Shown here piece by piece: positions 11,801-23,190 of a stretch of 64,000 bases of DNA. The stretch is from Oopsacas minuta. Lineage: Eukaryota; Porifera; Hexactinellida; Lyssacinosida; Leucopsacidae. The stretch covers positions 79,360 through 143,359 of the forward strand of contig JAKMXF010000327.1 of NCBI GenBank assembly GCA_024704765.1. Reading direction: 5' to 3'. Both the position numbers and the translations under genes were made by a program. The number at the start of each line of letters is the position of its first letter. The stretch's first letter is position 1. The notes beneath the pieces were generated by a model. It had not been told where the DNA came from. It made no database searches and saw only the letters and a program-made list of their open reading frames with translations.

Positions 11801-12688
11801 GTCAACAATTGTTGAATATATTATTTATCAAAGTTGAATACACCAGATATATAACTAAACCATGAAATATTACATGATAAATGAAGATATGATACCTGTC
11901 ACGAAATATTTGGTCCCGCTGGATCAAAATGTTAGCTCCAGATAAGCAGTTAACAGCCAAAAATAACTGAGGGTTAACAGCTTAAGCTAAATAAAATTTC
12001 AATTTGCCTATCTCTTGGCATAGGGGACAATCAGGTTGTTTAGGTTTCCACCTAGACCAACATTTGGGCTGGTTACACACAAAATATTATCAACCAGAGC
12101 AACATGATATATTTGTATAGGTTAACTTGACAAATTTTGAATTGCTTGTTACGGCCTCTCTCTAAATATATTACCTGAATTGAGAGGTCAAATTGCTTGT
12201 TAGCAGTTTGATTTAGGCTTTAACTGCAATAATTTGGTTTTAAAGGCTAAAATAACTGCAAAATCAAATCTGTGCACTGTCAATAATGGGCTGTTGACAG
12301 TATTTTGACCATCCCTGCTCATACATAACATATTTAGTAAGTGTGGCTGCATAAATATGTATCAGAAAGATTGTGAAATGAGCCTCTAAAAAAGGGGTGG
12401 GCACTAAGGATTGGGACCATAAATCATGGTCAGGTTGGCATATTTAAATCAGGCCTGATAGAGTGTGTAGAGAAGAATGTACTGTTCAGATAAACGCATG
12501 TAAAAGTTAAGACAAGCAAATTCCTGACTAAGGCAAGAATGATCAAATTTATGTGTCATATTCCTACAATAATTTCTTAGATTCCTGAACATACAGCATG
12601 GTGTCGACAGACAAATAGATAGTTTTCTATGATTAATATAGAAATATCAATCTGAATGGAAGGAATTATATACAGATAAGATAATAAA

Positions 12689-12827
12689 TTAAAATTTTCT
12701 ATATACAAGAGAAGGTCCATATTCCTCATACTCATCATGTGATATACATATTTTATAGAAGTCTGTGAATGATGCTAGAATTGATCCTCCAATCCAAGTA
12801 CTGAAATTCCTTTCAGGAGGAGCTAAA
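12689..12827 (-). pseudogene. Actin C-terminal remnant in a shifted frame
   Basis: Directly downstream of the actin-like frame's stop, another frame reads [19 protein letters not shown] and then DEYEEYGPS up to a stop at 12689. This is the canonical end of actin. The junction with the main frame is short by about 7 bases relative to ordinary actins (between the VKI and APPER segments), so the last roughly 45 residues are cut off by a frameshift. A sequencing error cannot be excluded from one read of the locus. Confidence 0.85.
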
Positions 12828-13803
12828 TCTTAACTTGCTCATTAGCTAACTTGGTTAGTTCCTTCTGAATACGGTCCGAGTATCCATAGAACATTGTGTT
12901 ACCTCCAGATAGGAAAATATTTTTGAAGAAGTATTTACGTAAGCCTATATCACACTTCATAATAGAACTATAGACTAGATCTTGTAATCCACAAGCACTC
13001 TTTCCTATCAGAGAAGGTCTGAAGATTGGTTCTGTACAACGAAATCTCTCATCCCCAATAGTTATCACTCGCCCATCAGGTAACTCATAATTTTTCTCCA
13101 CTGTATCATCTGGTTTACTAGACTCTAACTCTTGATCAAAGTCTAGAGCCACATAACTCAATTTCTCCTTAATGTCACGAACTACCTCTCGCTCTGCTGA
13201 CGTTGTGAATAAGTAACCACGCATACGCAGCATTTCCACCAAGTAGTCAGTCAAGTCGTTACCAACTGCAATATTCTGATGTTGTGTTGCATTAGTGCAT
13301 GCATGTTTCTTGAAGATAGGGACAACATGAGACACACCTGCTCCAGAGTCAATTACGAGTCCTGTAGTGCGACCAGAAGAATAGAGAGATAGTATAGGAT
13401 GGATACACTGATGGAGAAATGGAATGTTGAAGGTTTCAAACATTATCTGACATATTTTCTCTTGGTTAGATTTCGGGTTGAAAGGTGATTCTGTCAGGAG
13501 AACTCCGCATTTTGCTGGTGTTACACGTAACTCATTATAGAACATATGATGCCAGATATGCTCCATATCATCCCAGTTATTAACTATACCATGCTTTATG
13601 GGATAAGTTAGTAGGATGCCATTCCTAAACTGAGAATCATTTCCAACATAGACACGATCCAAACCGATAACATTGTGACGATGTCTCCCCACAATAGCTG
13701 GGAAGACAGCACGGGGTGCATCATCTCCAGCAAACCCTGCCTTAATCATTGCGGAACCGTTATCTATCACTAAAATATCATCAACCTCTTCCTTACTGGT
13801 CAT
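12823..13803 (-). CDS. Divergent actin, truncated by a C-terminal frameshift
   Basis: 326 residues, single exon, similar to conventional actin along its length ([58 protein letters not shown]). Compared with muscle actin numbering, several nucleotide-site residues differ: Gly15 is Ala in DNGSA, Gln137 (activates the hydrolytic water) is His in IHPILSLY, and Asp157 is Ala in DSGAG, while His161 is kept. The D-loop is about four residues short. The frame stops before the conserved APPER end, which survives in another frame (12689-12827). It could be a decaying duplicate, or an expressed divergent actin with a lost tail; the long open frame favours recent damage. As a protein, filament assembly and ATP turnover would be expected to be impaired. 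Confidence 0.85.
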   Translation of the reverse strand: MTSKEEVDDILVIDNGSAMIKAGFAGDDAPRAVFPAIVGRHRHNVIGLDRVYVGNDSQFRNGILLTYPIKHGIVNNWDDMEHIWHHMFYNELRVTPAKCGVLLTESPFNPKSNQEKICQIMFETFNIPFLHQCIHPILSLYSSGRTTGLVIDSGAGVSHVVPIFKKHACTNATQHQNIAVGNDLTDYLVEMLRMRGYLFTTSAEREVVRDIKEKLSYVALDFDQELESSKPDDTVEKNYELPDGRVITIGDERFRCTEPIFRPSLIGKSACGLQDLVYSSIMKCDIGLRKYFFKNIFLSGGNTMFYGYSDRIQKELTKLANEQVKI

Positions 13804-15592
13804 ATCTAAATCTTACTGAAATTACAATTATTCGGTAAGACTCAGTAGTTACATATTGTTTTCACTGTCCCATATTCAGAAAGTAATCTTTGTATTTAAT
13901 CGCTAAATATTACAAAATTGGAAACTTGTACAATTGATAAAATCAAATTATGTGTATTTGGAGCTGCATCTTATGTTGTAAAAATGGATCATAAAGTCAG
14001 AGTTCATATTCCTATAAATAAATAATAGATAGCAAATATTATTTAAAAATCAAATAAGAGCTTACCTACGAATCTACAAGAAAATAGCTTCCTGACTTTT
14101 TGCAATGCTGATTTACCCATACTCCTATAGTGTCTCCTTGCTGATCGTACTTCTCATTTATCCTCTCCTACACGTACACTCACTTCCTCAAATCCTTCAA
14201 TTTTTATAGCTTCTACCAGGCTTCCAAGTCAATTCCAACTGAACTTGACACCTAATTCTCTCAATTCCCCTCTCTTCCCATCAACCTAAAGAATTGGACA
14301 ACATAGCTTAAAAGTTGCCCAGAAAGAAACACATAGTATACTATTAATGATATCAAAAAAGAGTCAGTATCGAGAGAGATCAAACCTTAGCTAGAATAGT
14401 AAACACTAAACAAGCGGTTCAATCCACTCTTATAAAAGAAAGTAATCTCTGTTAAAAATTGGAGACCATCCTAAACCGTCGGACCTCCGAAGCCTATACA
14501 ATAAGTGTGTGACACACTAGTGAGATATGTCATGGTTCACAGATGACAGGTTATATTATTTATATGAGAATTCCCACTCAAATCTTGACTTATTGGCCGG
14601 TGTGGATAGATCCGTACTGACGAATATCATTACACTAATACATTGTACGCGATGGATCACAGATTTACAATCCTACTGACAGAGCCCGTGAGAGAAATCC
14701 GGGTCCTAATCCCACATTATGCCGCGGGCCCCCTTACGTATGATTTCACAAAATGAAAAGAGTTTAACTACTACACTACAGAAACAAATTTATAGTTCTT
14801 GTGTGAGTACTTCTGGGATTAAAAGTTTAGAATTTCAATTCATCTCATTTACTTCTAGCATAAGTGTAGTAACATTGTTCGCTATAACAAACAGAAAACG
14901 ATTTCCACAGGGTTCGAGGTATGACGAGCATCCAGAAACATATCTTTGGCGGATAGATTGAATAGTTTGTATCTATACGTTAGTTTTAACGCGTTTATAA
15001 AAAAGAAACATTGGGGACATAAGTAAGCAGATTAAAAGATTATGGCAGCATCATGTTTACTACGCTTAAGATTATGAGTTTATGCACTCGAGTGACATAG
15101 GCTCGAGCAAGCGAAGCGGGCTAGTGCTAATTGAAATTTCCTGTACTTTAGTAAAGTAAGTACAATCAGAAGTATACAAGATATTTTACTTGAACTGTTG
15201 AACCCAACCATAAATTTGTAATACAAATTTCAATCCTCAACACAGGTTCAGGTCTTTTGGGACCACAAGAACCCTCTAACGGGGCCTGCCTACTGATCAT
15301 CAAATGCAAGATGTAAGATGTGTCATCTGGTTGTGGCAGATTTTCTTGCATCTCTTCCCACAATAGAGGTATCTTGCCAGGATCAGAGCGATAATTAATT
15401 CGCAATCATGAGCGTGACCTGGAAACTTCATTCTTAGCAGTACAAGCATCCATAATGAAAATAGATAACAGTGGGAGACAATACAAGTCTGGGGGCTCAT
15501 TGGTCATAAGCAGTAACTTCAATTATTCCCACTAGCTTCATTCAGCATGAGTCAGATTATTCTGATTCTCTGAGAAACTGCACCATTAGCAT
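13804..15592. other. Intergenic stretch upstream of the actin-like gene
   Basis: No coding region is supported. CT-rich sequence at 14150-14290 lies upstream of the minus-strand actin-like gene and could belong to its 5' region, but no promoter element can be named. At 15095-15125 a GCTCGAGCAAGCGAAGCGGGCTAG segment belongs to the dispersed short-hairpin family seen at 5.2, 38.5, 42.7 and 51.8 kb. Confidence 0.5.
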
Positions 15593-15651
15593 ATATTAAA
15601 AAGTACAGTAAGTACTGTACAAACTGCGGATGCGCACTGTACTTTTTAATA
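15593..15651. repeat. Short palindromic element
   Basis: The 16-base arms TATTAAAAAGTACAGT (15593-15608) and ACTGTACTTTTTAATA (15636-15651) are perfect reverse complements with 27 bases between, which include a second small palindrome AGTACT. It is consistent with a minimal fold-back element or a strong RNA hairpin; nothing identifies a gene here. Confidence 0.75.
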
Positions 15652-15898
15652 CCTCTCATTAAAGGCTAACGAAAGAGAAACCTTTGTTACCATGCCAAGT
15701 GTGTATTCCATTTCCTCAGGTAAAAACTTGCTGAGTTCTGTTCATTAAAGTATGTTCTCAAAAGTCCGTTCCTATCCCTGAAATAGGGAATGCAGCTAAT
15801 AAATAATACACAATTCCGAGGGTATGAAGAAGAGAGCGTGTTAATTAGGGACTGAGAGTATGTTTTATGGCGGTGGTTCTCAACCGGTACGATAAGGC

Positions 15899-16263
15899 CA
15901 GGGCCGGCGTTAGGACAGGGCAGGCAGGGCAATTGCCCAGGGCCTCCAAAACCCACACCGGTGCTCCAGAATATATAAATTGATTAAAAACTTCCAGCGA
16001 TCAACAATGTCCCAGGATCGCTTGAATGGACTGACAGAGATTTCGATAGAGTACGAGCTTTATAACAAACTGGACTTTACCCACATAATTGACGACTTTG
16101 CCACAGCTAATTGTAGGAAGGTCCTCTTCTAGGAAATAAGAGAAGTACCATGATTTTAATTTATATAAAATCACTGTTTACATCTCATGTTATTTATCTT
16201 AGGGAAGGGGACTTCCATTTGCAACTCTGCCCAGGGGCCTCCGATTGGCTAACGCCGGCCATG
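15899..16263. mobile_element. 365-bp internally deleted hAT element (ZMYM1-like family)
   Basis: Left end CAGGGCCGGCGTTAGG and right end GGCTAACGCCGGCCATG are inverted copies. The flanks GATAAGGC (15891-15898) and GATAGGCA (16264-16271) look like an 8-bp duplication with a one-base slip. Positions about 15990-16130 still read MSQDRLNGL..ISIEYEL and FTHIIDDFATA, the C-terminus of the hAT transposase whose longer copy is at 39042-40868. It is therefore a deletion derivative of that element. It has itself landed next to a GTGGTTCTCAACC-type hAT end at 15871. Confidence 0.88.
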
Positions 16264-18134
16264 GATAGGCACATTCGTGTGCCTCAGAACATAGTTAGGT
16301 GTGCCACCAAAATGTTCCTTGCATCAAACGAATCTGTTTATAATGATTTCAGAGGCATATTTTCTGGGCCTATGGAGATGAAATTGATAAAGTCAAGAAG
16401 AATTAGAACCTTAAGTTGTTCATTTCCCTTTCCCTTCCATATCTTACTTGTGCAATCAATTCTAGTTCTCACTCTATCTAACAACTTTCCTAACTTGTTA
16501 ACTTCATCTAACAGTTTGTTGTTGTCAGTTGTCACACGCGAAGTTTACCATGTATGATAGTTGAAATCTCAATGGATTCAAGTTCTGTGTTGATTTCATC
16601 TCGAAATTTGGTACATAAATATACTAGTACTAGTACGTATAGAAAGTTAACCAATATAATATGAATGGCGGAAAGATGGACGTGGGGAAAATGGTCGCGA
16701 GGAATTATAGTCATTTACTTTTATGTTTTGAATACTCTAAATACTCTCAGCAACTCACAGCCTGCTCCAGGTCCAAAGATAATCCAATCAAACACCACAA
16801 CTGTTATCCAAATAGTCTACTGAAATGGTCATCTTCTCAGCTCAAGCCAATCTAGCAAGATAATCCATGAAAATGCCAATTCTATTACCTTCCAAAGTGA
16901 GTTCTAAATGCTCTCATAAATTCCCGCGACCATCTTCAGTCAACGAGTACTGAACCATTATACTATATAGTATAATCAGTACAGTACAAACCTAAGATGA
17001 TAAAATGGGCTTCCCTAAGCTAATTCACTGAACAGAACGGAAAAATTTTCTTGAAGAAATTATATTTGACATTGAAAATCACAGACTAGTGTAGAACAAT
17101 TGTTGTCTAGCATTTTTCACATCGATGGTAATCATTGTTAATTATATCCAGTTACAATACGAAAAATATTCCGCCTAGAAATTTCCTTTCGAATTTTCTA
17201 TCTCGTTCTCAGGCTAGAAGGAGGGGTAGTTATCCAGCGGAAAGGTGGCCCATATAATTTTCGCGATAAGAATGATGAAAATTTGTTCATGAGGTATTAC
17301 TAGATATTATACAGATTTCGCTACAAAAGTAAGAAAATTGATTACCGCCAAAATGAAAAGTCCAAACAAATGTTTGATAACCGTCATGATACAATATTCG
17401 AGTTATTAAATAGTACACAGAGCATGCTCAATCAGCACTCAGAGCATGCTTCACCTGTACTTACTTAGAGTATACACTCATCTCAAAATCCCCAAAAACA
17501 ACATCCAATCAGAAGCCACTAATATAGGGGAAATACCCACTCCAACAAAACGAGGAGTGTCTCAAAAATTGCGTGGTTCCTCATCACGCAACTGCTTGTG
17601 GTGTCGCAAAGCAGTTGTGTCCTGGTCCACTAAAATTGCTAGCACCGTAGCACTGTCCTCAGCAATTATTCAGTCTTAAGTTCATCCGTAATAACACATA
17701 CTTGATGGATTTGACAATATTTGCAGTGCAATTTTCAGCAAATACATACAAGCCAATTACAAATTCATGAACCTCCAAGTCTTTATTTCCAATGCAGCAA
17801 ATCCAGATAACCAGCTGCTCCTTATTGCAACACTGAGAATGTCTCCCACAGAGGAAGTGTCACTAAGTCTAGAGAATTCTAGCTTAAAGATAATGAGATA
17901 GTAAAAAGAACACATAGCCTGTGCATTAGGTACATAGGGCATGCGGGGTAAATAAGTGGGCTGTACAAAGCTAGCGTAACACTATTGCTTATTTTGAATA
18001 TCGATGGCTGAAGTTGCCTCGGTGGAACTCGAATAATGTGTGAAAATACGCTAGAACAACATCCAAGGTTTCTTGTCTACTAATCTAAGGTAATTCACTC
18101 AACAACCACTAAATTAGTGTAAAAATACACTGAA
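16264..18134. other. Gene-free stretch with a repeat copy
   Basis: Positions 17232-17410 are a copy of the repeat at 5806-6060. At 16955-16993 there are small AT palindromes (ACTATATAGT and AGTACAGTAC). No reading frame resembles a known protein; the 135-residue frame starting at 16150 runs out of the hAT derivative and is low-complexity hydrophobic, most likely chance. Confidence 0.5.
17232..17410 (+). repeat. Second copy of the 5.8-kb dispersed repeat
   Basis: It shares AGGTGGCCCATATAATTTTCGC, GATGAAAATT.GT, GAGGTATTACTAGA and AACCGTCATGATACAAT with 5806-6080, at the same strand and in the same order but with several deletions. Non-coding. Confidence 0.65.
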
Positions 18135-18197
18135 AAAACATCCAAAACATCCAAAACATCCAAAACATCCAAAACATCCAAAACATCCAAAACATCC
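18135..18197. repeat. 9-bp minisatellite, seven perfect copies
   Basis: The unit AAAACATCC is repeated seven times without a change over 63 bp. The words AACATCCAA also occur singly just upstream (about 17500 and 18058), so the array may have grown from a local sequence. The perfect copies suggest recent expansion. Confidence 0.95.
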
Positions 18198-18724
18198 AAG
18201 GCACAAATGTTCTGTACAAAATTGCGCAAACATCTCACAAGCTTCTTACAGAACATTTTAACGTGCATGCTCTGCGTACTATAAATTATATGAAATACGG
18301 TATGCTATAAATAAGACATACCGACTGCTTTTTGGGACGCCAAATCTTCCTAAGTTTCAAGACATTTAGACATTGTAGGTCTTCATATTGAATCGCGTCT
18401 ATCAGATCTAAATCCTTATCTAGTTGACTGAATGAGCCATTCTCTTGATGTGTATAAGCCAATCACTGTATTGCGCATGCTCATTATACTGAATGCCAGT
18501 GTCCTATTGGACATGGCTTTGTGACGAGGTTCCGCTGTATATATATATATATATATATAGGTCAGTCCTTAGTGAGCCCTCAGAAGTTAGAACTTTTCAT
18601 GGAAAGGTAAGGTAATTCCAGTATATTTTGTTGTGTTTTCTGTCACCCCGTTTCACAAATAGAAATACAATAGATTGGAATTTCCAAATAATGTATTAAA
18701 TCTACAACAAAAAATAACAATAAG

Positions 18725-18797
18725 CACCTCCGACGGGATTCGAACCCGCAACCCCCGGCTTAGGAGGCCGATGCCATAACCTTTAGGCTACGGAGGC
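18725..18797 (-). tRNA. tRNA-Arg, anticodon CCT
   Basis: The 73-nt minus-strand sequence folds as a full cloverleaf. The acceptor stem is GCCTCCG with CGGAGGT, and discriminator G follows with no encoded CCA. The D-arm contains an A-box (TAGCCTAAAGG). The anticodon stem TCGGC/GCCGG encloses the loop CTCCTAA, giving anticodon CCT, which reads AGG. The T-arm contains the B-box GGTTCGAATCC. The G1-U72 pair also occurs in animal tRNA-Arg(CCT). A T-run about 12 nt past the 3' end on the coding strand fits a pol III terminator. There is no intron. It lies about 100 bp outside the 18903-23446 transposon. Confidence 0.95.
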
Positions 18798-20017
18798 ATA
18801 ATTCTATAAATAATTATTCTATCTAAAAATATTGTGGTATAATTTGCTCTCCTAGTATCATAATGCTTTGTAACGTATTAGTGACGGCACAACTAGGGAA
18901 GTCCGACATTTCGCTCCACTTTTGATTGGTCAATTTTTGTTAATTATTTAACAGGTTTTAAATGGCTAAATAATTGAACTAATTTCTTGTCTGAATTCGT
19001 TTGGTTAATTCTAGCATAAATAAAATTGGTCTACAAGTTGCTTTGTATAATTTGCTAAATAGATTAACTAAGTAGCTTGTATAGATTCATTTAGATTGTG
19101 GTCGAAAATATACATAGTTTATTATTAGAGGATGACATATATAATTACGAGTACGTAGTAGGTATTACAAACTGGTATAGCGTCAAGAGCAGTTGACTAG
19201 ATCTTATTGCATTTGTTTCAAACAATTTTAGCGTCCTGGCGGATTCAGTGGGTGCTAAAACCTGTTTTTCGGAGCCCGCTTCTTTGTCCTGTTTAGTTCC
19301 AAATTTCCAATAGACATCAACGTTAACATATTTCAGAATTACAGACCCCCCCATAATTCTGACTTCCAGCTATTTATTAGTACCAAATTTTATTGATGAC
19401 TCCGAAATTACTGCCATTTCCCTGAGTCCAAGGGTGACCGTAATTCAGATGTTCCACTGTACATATACATGTGTGTGTACTTGAAATTACTTCCTTGTTC
19501 ACATCTTTGGACTTTGGAGGGGTTAAGACCAGATTTGGCATGTATACTCGCATGAGATCTAGATGTGCACGGTTATCGAAGTGCTGTGCAGCGCGCCCTG
19601 TGTGGGTTTTGCCCCTGTTGACTAAAAACATTGTTTATTGATTATATATGTACACCGCCCACCGGAACCACATACGATGCAACAAAGCTGCGTCTTGTAA
19701 TGTTTGCTTTATTTGTGTTCGCAATATTTTATAAAAACGAGCGAGTTGCGCTTGCGGTTTACGATCACGCTATTAGGGGAAACCAGGCCTGACTAAGCCA
19801 ATGTACAGATGGCCAATTAGAAATGTTTTAAGTTTATATTTCATTGCTTTTGTCGAGATTATTGAACCAAAGCTCTGTATAAATCCTAGTTTCCCAGTTT
19901 AAATATGACTACTTGTATTATTAATAAGTACTTACAAGAAATATAATTGATTAATTAAACATTTATCTAAAAACAATTGGAAACTAAACAAAACAAATAG
20001 AAACTAAAAACTAAACT

Positions 20018-21430
20018 ATGTTCTACTTGGGTGCAGCTACCACATCTCGACCACTGTCCACTTCAATTGGTAGCTGCACCGTCAGGAATGAGGAGGAAAT
20101 CAGGAGAGAGGTAGGAGAGAGGAGATTTTACACATTGGCATGGAGAGAGAGGGAAAGAGAAAGCAAGGGTTCATACGAAGGGAATGGAGATAGTGAAGCG
20201 TACGAATGAGCATCTGCATGCACCTGATGTGCAGGCTACGGCCTGCTGTGAGATAAAGGCCGGCATCAAGAGGAAAGCACGAGACACACAGGATAGCTCA
20301 CACCACATAATCGGTGAGGGTATGCTAACAGCATCAGAGGGTACTGCTGCTAAACTACCTAAGCTGGACAGCCTGAAGCGGACGATACAGCGTCAGCGTG
20401 CAAGTGTATTATCAGCTCCAATGCAGCCTACCGCCCTATCAGAGTTGGTTCTACCTGCAGAATACCAGCGGACAGCCAAGGAGGAACAGTTCCTACTCTA
20501 TGACTCTGGGGAAGACGATGCACATAGATTCCTCATCTTCGGGACACAACGCAACCTCGGGATGCTACAGCAAAGCAAGATCTGGCTAGCTGATGGCACC
20601 TTCAAGACGGCCCCTCCCCTCTTCGCCCAGGTGTATGTGGTGCATGGACTCCGAGGAGGAGACGATCCTATGAAGACTGGTCATCTGTTGCCGAGTCTGT
20701 TCGTGCTGCTGCCCAACAAGACAGAGGATACCTACCGTAGGATGTGGGAGCAGATCCGCCTACTCTGTCCTCTTGCCCAGCCTGAACAGATGCTCCTGGA
20801 CTTTGAGAAGGGCGCAATTAACAGCTTTGAGCATGTCTGGCCTAACACAGTGGTGAAGTGCTGCTTCTTCCACCTCACACAGAATATCTGGCGCCATGTG
20901 CAGTCTGTAGGGCTGCAGTCTGACTACACACATGACGAAGAGCTGGCCATGTGCATCCGGAAGATACCAGCCCTTGCATTCGCCCGACCAGCAGACGTAC
21001 CCGATCTGTTTGAGCAAGTGTCAATGGACCTCCCCCTTACGTCTGAGATAGGCGAGCTAGTCGACTACTTTGAGAGGACGTATATCGGTCGCACGCTAGC
21101 CACTGGACACCATGTAGCGCGACGTTCCCAATTGGCCTGTGGAACTACCACTTCAGCACGCCATTCGGACTCCCCCGTACAACCAACGCCGTAGAGGCAT
21201 GGTACCGCAGCTTCAATGCCACTGTCGGCTGCCATCACCCCACCATATGGAAGTTCCTCCTAGCCCTCAAGCGTGAGCAGGGCCTAGTGGAGGTGCGGCA
21301 GACTAACTACCTTGCTGGGAAGCCGCCAACCAAACGGAGGAGGTCCCAACAGAGTGAACAAGCGTTGAGGACTCTAGTTGGAGAATATATCCACCAGACC
21401 ATACTAAGACGAAGTTCCATACAAGTGTAG
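20018..21430 (+). pseudogene. Mutator-like transposase, left copy (broken)
   Basis: From 20184 the frame is residue-for-residue identical to the right copy for 336 residues, carrying LADGTFKTAPP (first catalytic Asp), LLDFEKGAINSF (second Asp) and CFFHLTQNIWRHV. It then breaks: after about 21130 the conserved PIGLWNYHFSTPFGLPRTTN and VEAWYRSFN block, which holds the catalytic Glu, continues in another frame and runs to a stop at 21428. Upstream, 20018-20183 is a strongly diverged relative of the right copy's FLYWCH region. Because it lacks a working N-terminus and has the frameshift, it cannot encode a complete transposase. Confidence 0.88.
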
Positions 21431-22823
21431 ACACCATCTCAGCCTGAGAACGGATGTTAATCTTCCGTATTATCTATACCTCAAATAAATTTGATTTTGA
21501 GATAATACTTTAGATTAACATGTTAATCCGCTCCCAGACCGAAATGATGTGCTACACCCTGCAAGAACTCCATCTTAGTACGATTTGGTGAATAATATTC
21601 TCCAACTAGAGTCCTCAACGCTTGTTCACTCTGTTGGGACCTCCTCCGTTTGGTTGGCGGCTTCCCAGCAAGGTAGTTAGTCTGCCGCACCTCCACTAGG
21701 CCCTGCTCACGCTTGAGGGCTAGGAGGAACTTCCATATGGTGGGGTGATGGCAGCCGACAGTGGCATTGAAGCTGCGGTACCATGCCTCTACGGCGTTGG
21801 TTGTACGGGGGAGTCCGAATGGCGTGCTGAAGTGGTAGTTCCACAGGCCAATTGGGAACGTCGCGCTACATGGTGTCCAGTGGCTAGCGTGCGACCGATA
21901 TACGTCCTCTCAAAGTAGTCGACTAGCTCGCCTATCTCAGACGTAAGGGGGAGGTCCATTGACACTTGCTCAAACAGATCGGGTACGTCTGCTGGTCGGG
22001 CGAATGCAAGGGCTGGTATCTTCCGGATGCACATGGCCAGCTCTTCGTCATGTGTGTAGTCAGACTGCAGCCCTACAGACTGCACATGGCGCCAGATATT
22101 CTGTGTGAGGTGGAAGAAGCAGCACTTCACCACTGTGTTAGGCCAGACATGCTCAAAGCTGTTAATTGCGCCCTTCTCAAAGTCCAGGAGCATCTGTTCA
22201 GGCTGGGCAAGAGGACAGAGTAGGCGGATCTGCTCCCACATCCTACGGTAGGTATCCTCTGTCTTGTTGGGCAGCAGCACGAACAGACTCGGCAACAGAT
22301 GACCAGTCTTCATAGGATCGTCTCCTCCTCGGAGTCCATGCACCACATACACCTGGGCGAAGAGGGGAGGGGCCGTCTTGAAGGTGCCATCAGCTAGCCA
22401 GATCTTGCTTTGCTGTAGCATCCCGAGGTTGCGTTGTGTCCCGAAGATGAGGAATCTATGTGCATCGTCTTCCCCAGAGTCATAGAGTAGGAACTGTTCC
22501 TCCTTGGCTGTCCGCTGGTATTCTGCAGGTAGAACCAACTCTGATAGGGCGGTAGGCTGCATTGGAGCTGATAATACACTTGCACGCTGACGCTGTATCG
22601 TCCGCTTCAGGCTGTCCAGCTTAGGTAGTTTAGCAGCAGTACCCTCTGATGCTGTTAGCATACCCTCACCGATTATGTGGTGTGAGCTATCCTGTGTGTC
22701 TCGTGCTTTCCTCTTGATGCCGGCCTTTATCTCACAGCAGGCCGTAGCCTGCACATCAGGTGCATGCAGATGCTCATTCGTACGCTTCACTATCTCCATT
22801 CCCTTCGTATGAACCCTTGCTTT
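20160..22823. repeat. Perfect-looking inverted repeat, 1229-bp arms
   Basis: The left arm 20160-21388 pairs with the right arm 21595-22823 around an axis at 21491.5, with a 206-bp spacer. Three different reading frames give identical translations from both arms, so the DNA is identical or nearly so across at least 20184-21194. At both limits identity stops at a single base, and the sequence beyond is still related but clearly diverged. Paired as one strand, this would be a 1.2-kb hairpin. Confidence 0.93.
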
Positions 22824-22964
22824 ATACTCTCCTCTCTGCTCACACTGCCAATGTGTAATTTCTCCAACTCTCCTATGCATCAAATATATGTATCCTCCTT
22901 CTATCATCTTCTGTCCTCCATTACTAGTTGTGATCAGCCTGAAGGAGGGCTGATCAGGGTCCAT
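21523..22964 (-). pseudogene. Mutator-like transposase with FLYWCH domain, right copy (frameshifted)
   Basis: The main frame (22964 down to 21789, 391 residues) has a FLYWCH-type DNA-binding region at about residues 8-68, with the second zinc-ligand Cys replaced by Tyr (GEYKAR). It continues with the MULE transposase core: Asp192 in LADGTF, Asp261 in LDFEKG and His285 in CFFHLTQ. The frame ends early; the Glu-containing block (TTNAVEAWYRSFN) and the rest of the C-terminus are in another frame down to a stop at 21523. The same frameshift is present in the left copy. FLYWCH plus DDE is the usual layout of animal MULEs. It is more complete than the left copy but still appears non-functional unless the indel is an assembly error. 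Confidence 0.88.
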
Positions 22965-23103
22965 TGAGAATAGAAGAGTTGTTTAAAAGAATACAAAAAT
23001 GTAGCAAAATAATATTTTAGCTGATAATGCAAGCTGAAAATAATACAATTGCAACATTTAAATAGAACTACAAAGGTGACTCCATGTTTACTGGCAAACA
23101 TAC

Positions 23104-23190
23104 AATTAATTTCGCATCTTCTCCATCAAAGGAATTAATTTCGGATCTTCTCCATCAAAATAATTAATTTCGCATCTTCTCCATCAAAAG
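23104..23190. repeat. 29-bp tandem repeat, three copies
   Basis: The unit begins AATTAATTTCGCATCTTCTC and is repeated at 23104, 23133 and 23162 with one or two changes, followed by a partial AATTAATTAC. It lies inside the right flank of the Mutator-like element and could be a sub-terminal transposase-binding array. Confidence 0.9.

Noticed and set aside
16150-16557. 135-residue frame starting in the hAT derivative
   Set aside because: It begins inside the transposon remnant and continues into unrelated AT-rich DNA with hydrophobic low-complexity sequence; no homology is recognisable.
18135-18197. CRISPR-like or telomere-like array
   Set aside because: The units are 9 bp, directly adjacent with no spacers, and do not match a known telomere repeat; this is a minisatellite.
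20760-22223. 85-residue and 63-residue frames repeated within both Mutator-like arms
   Set aside because: They overlap the transposase in other frames; they are shadows of the duplicated coding sequence.
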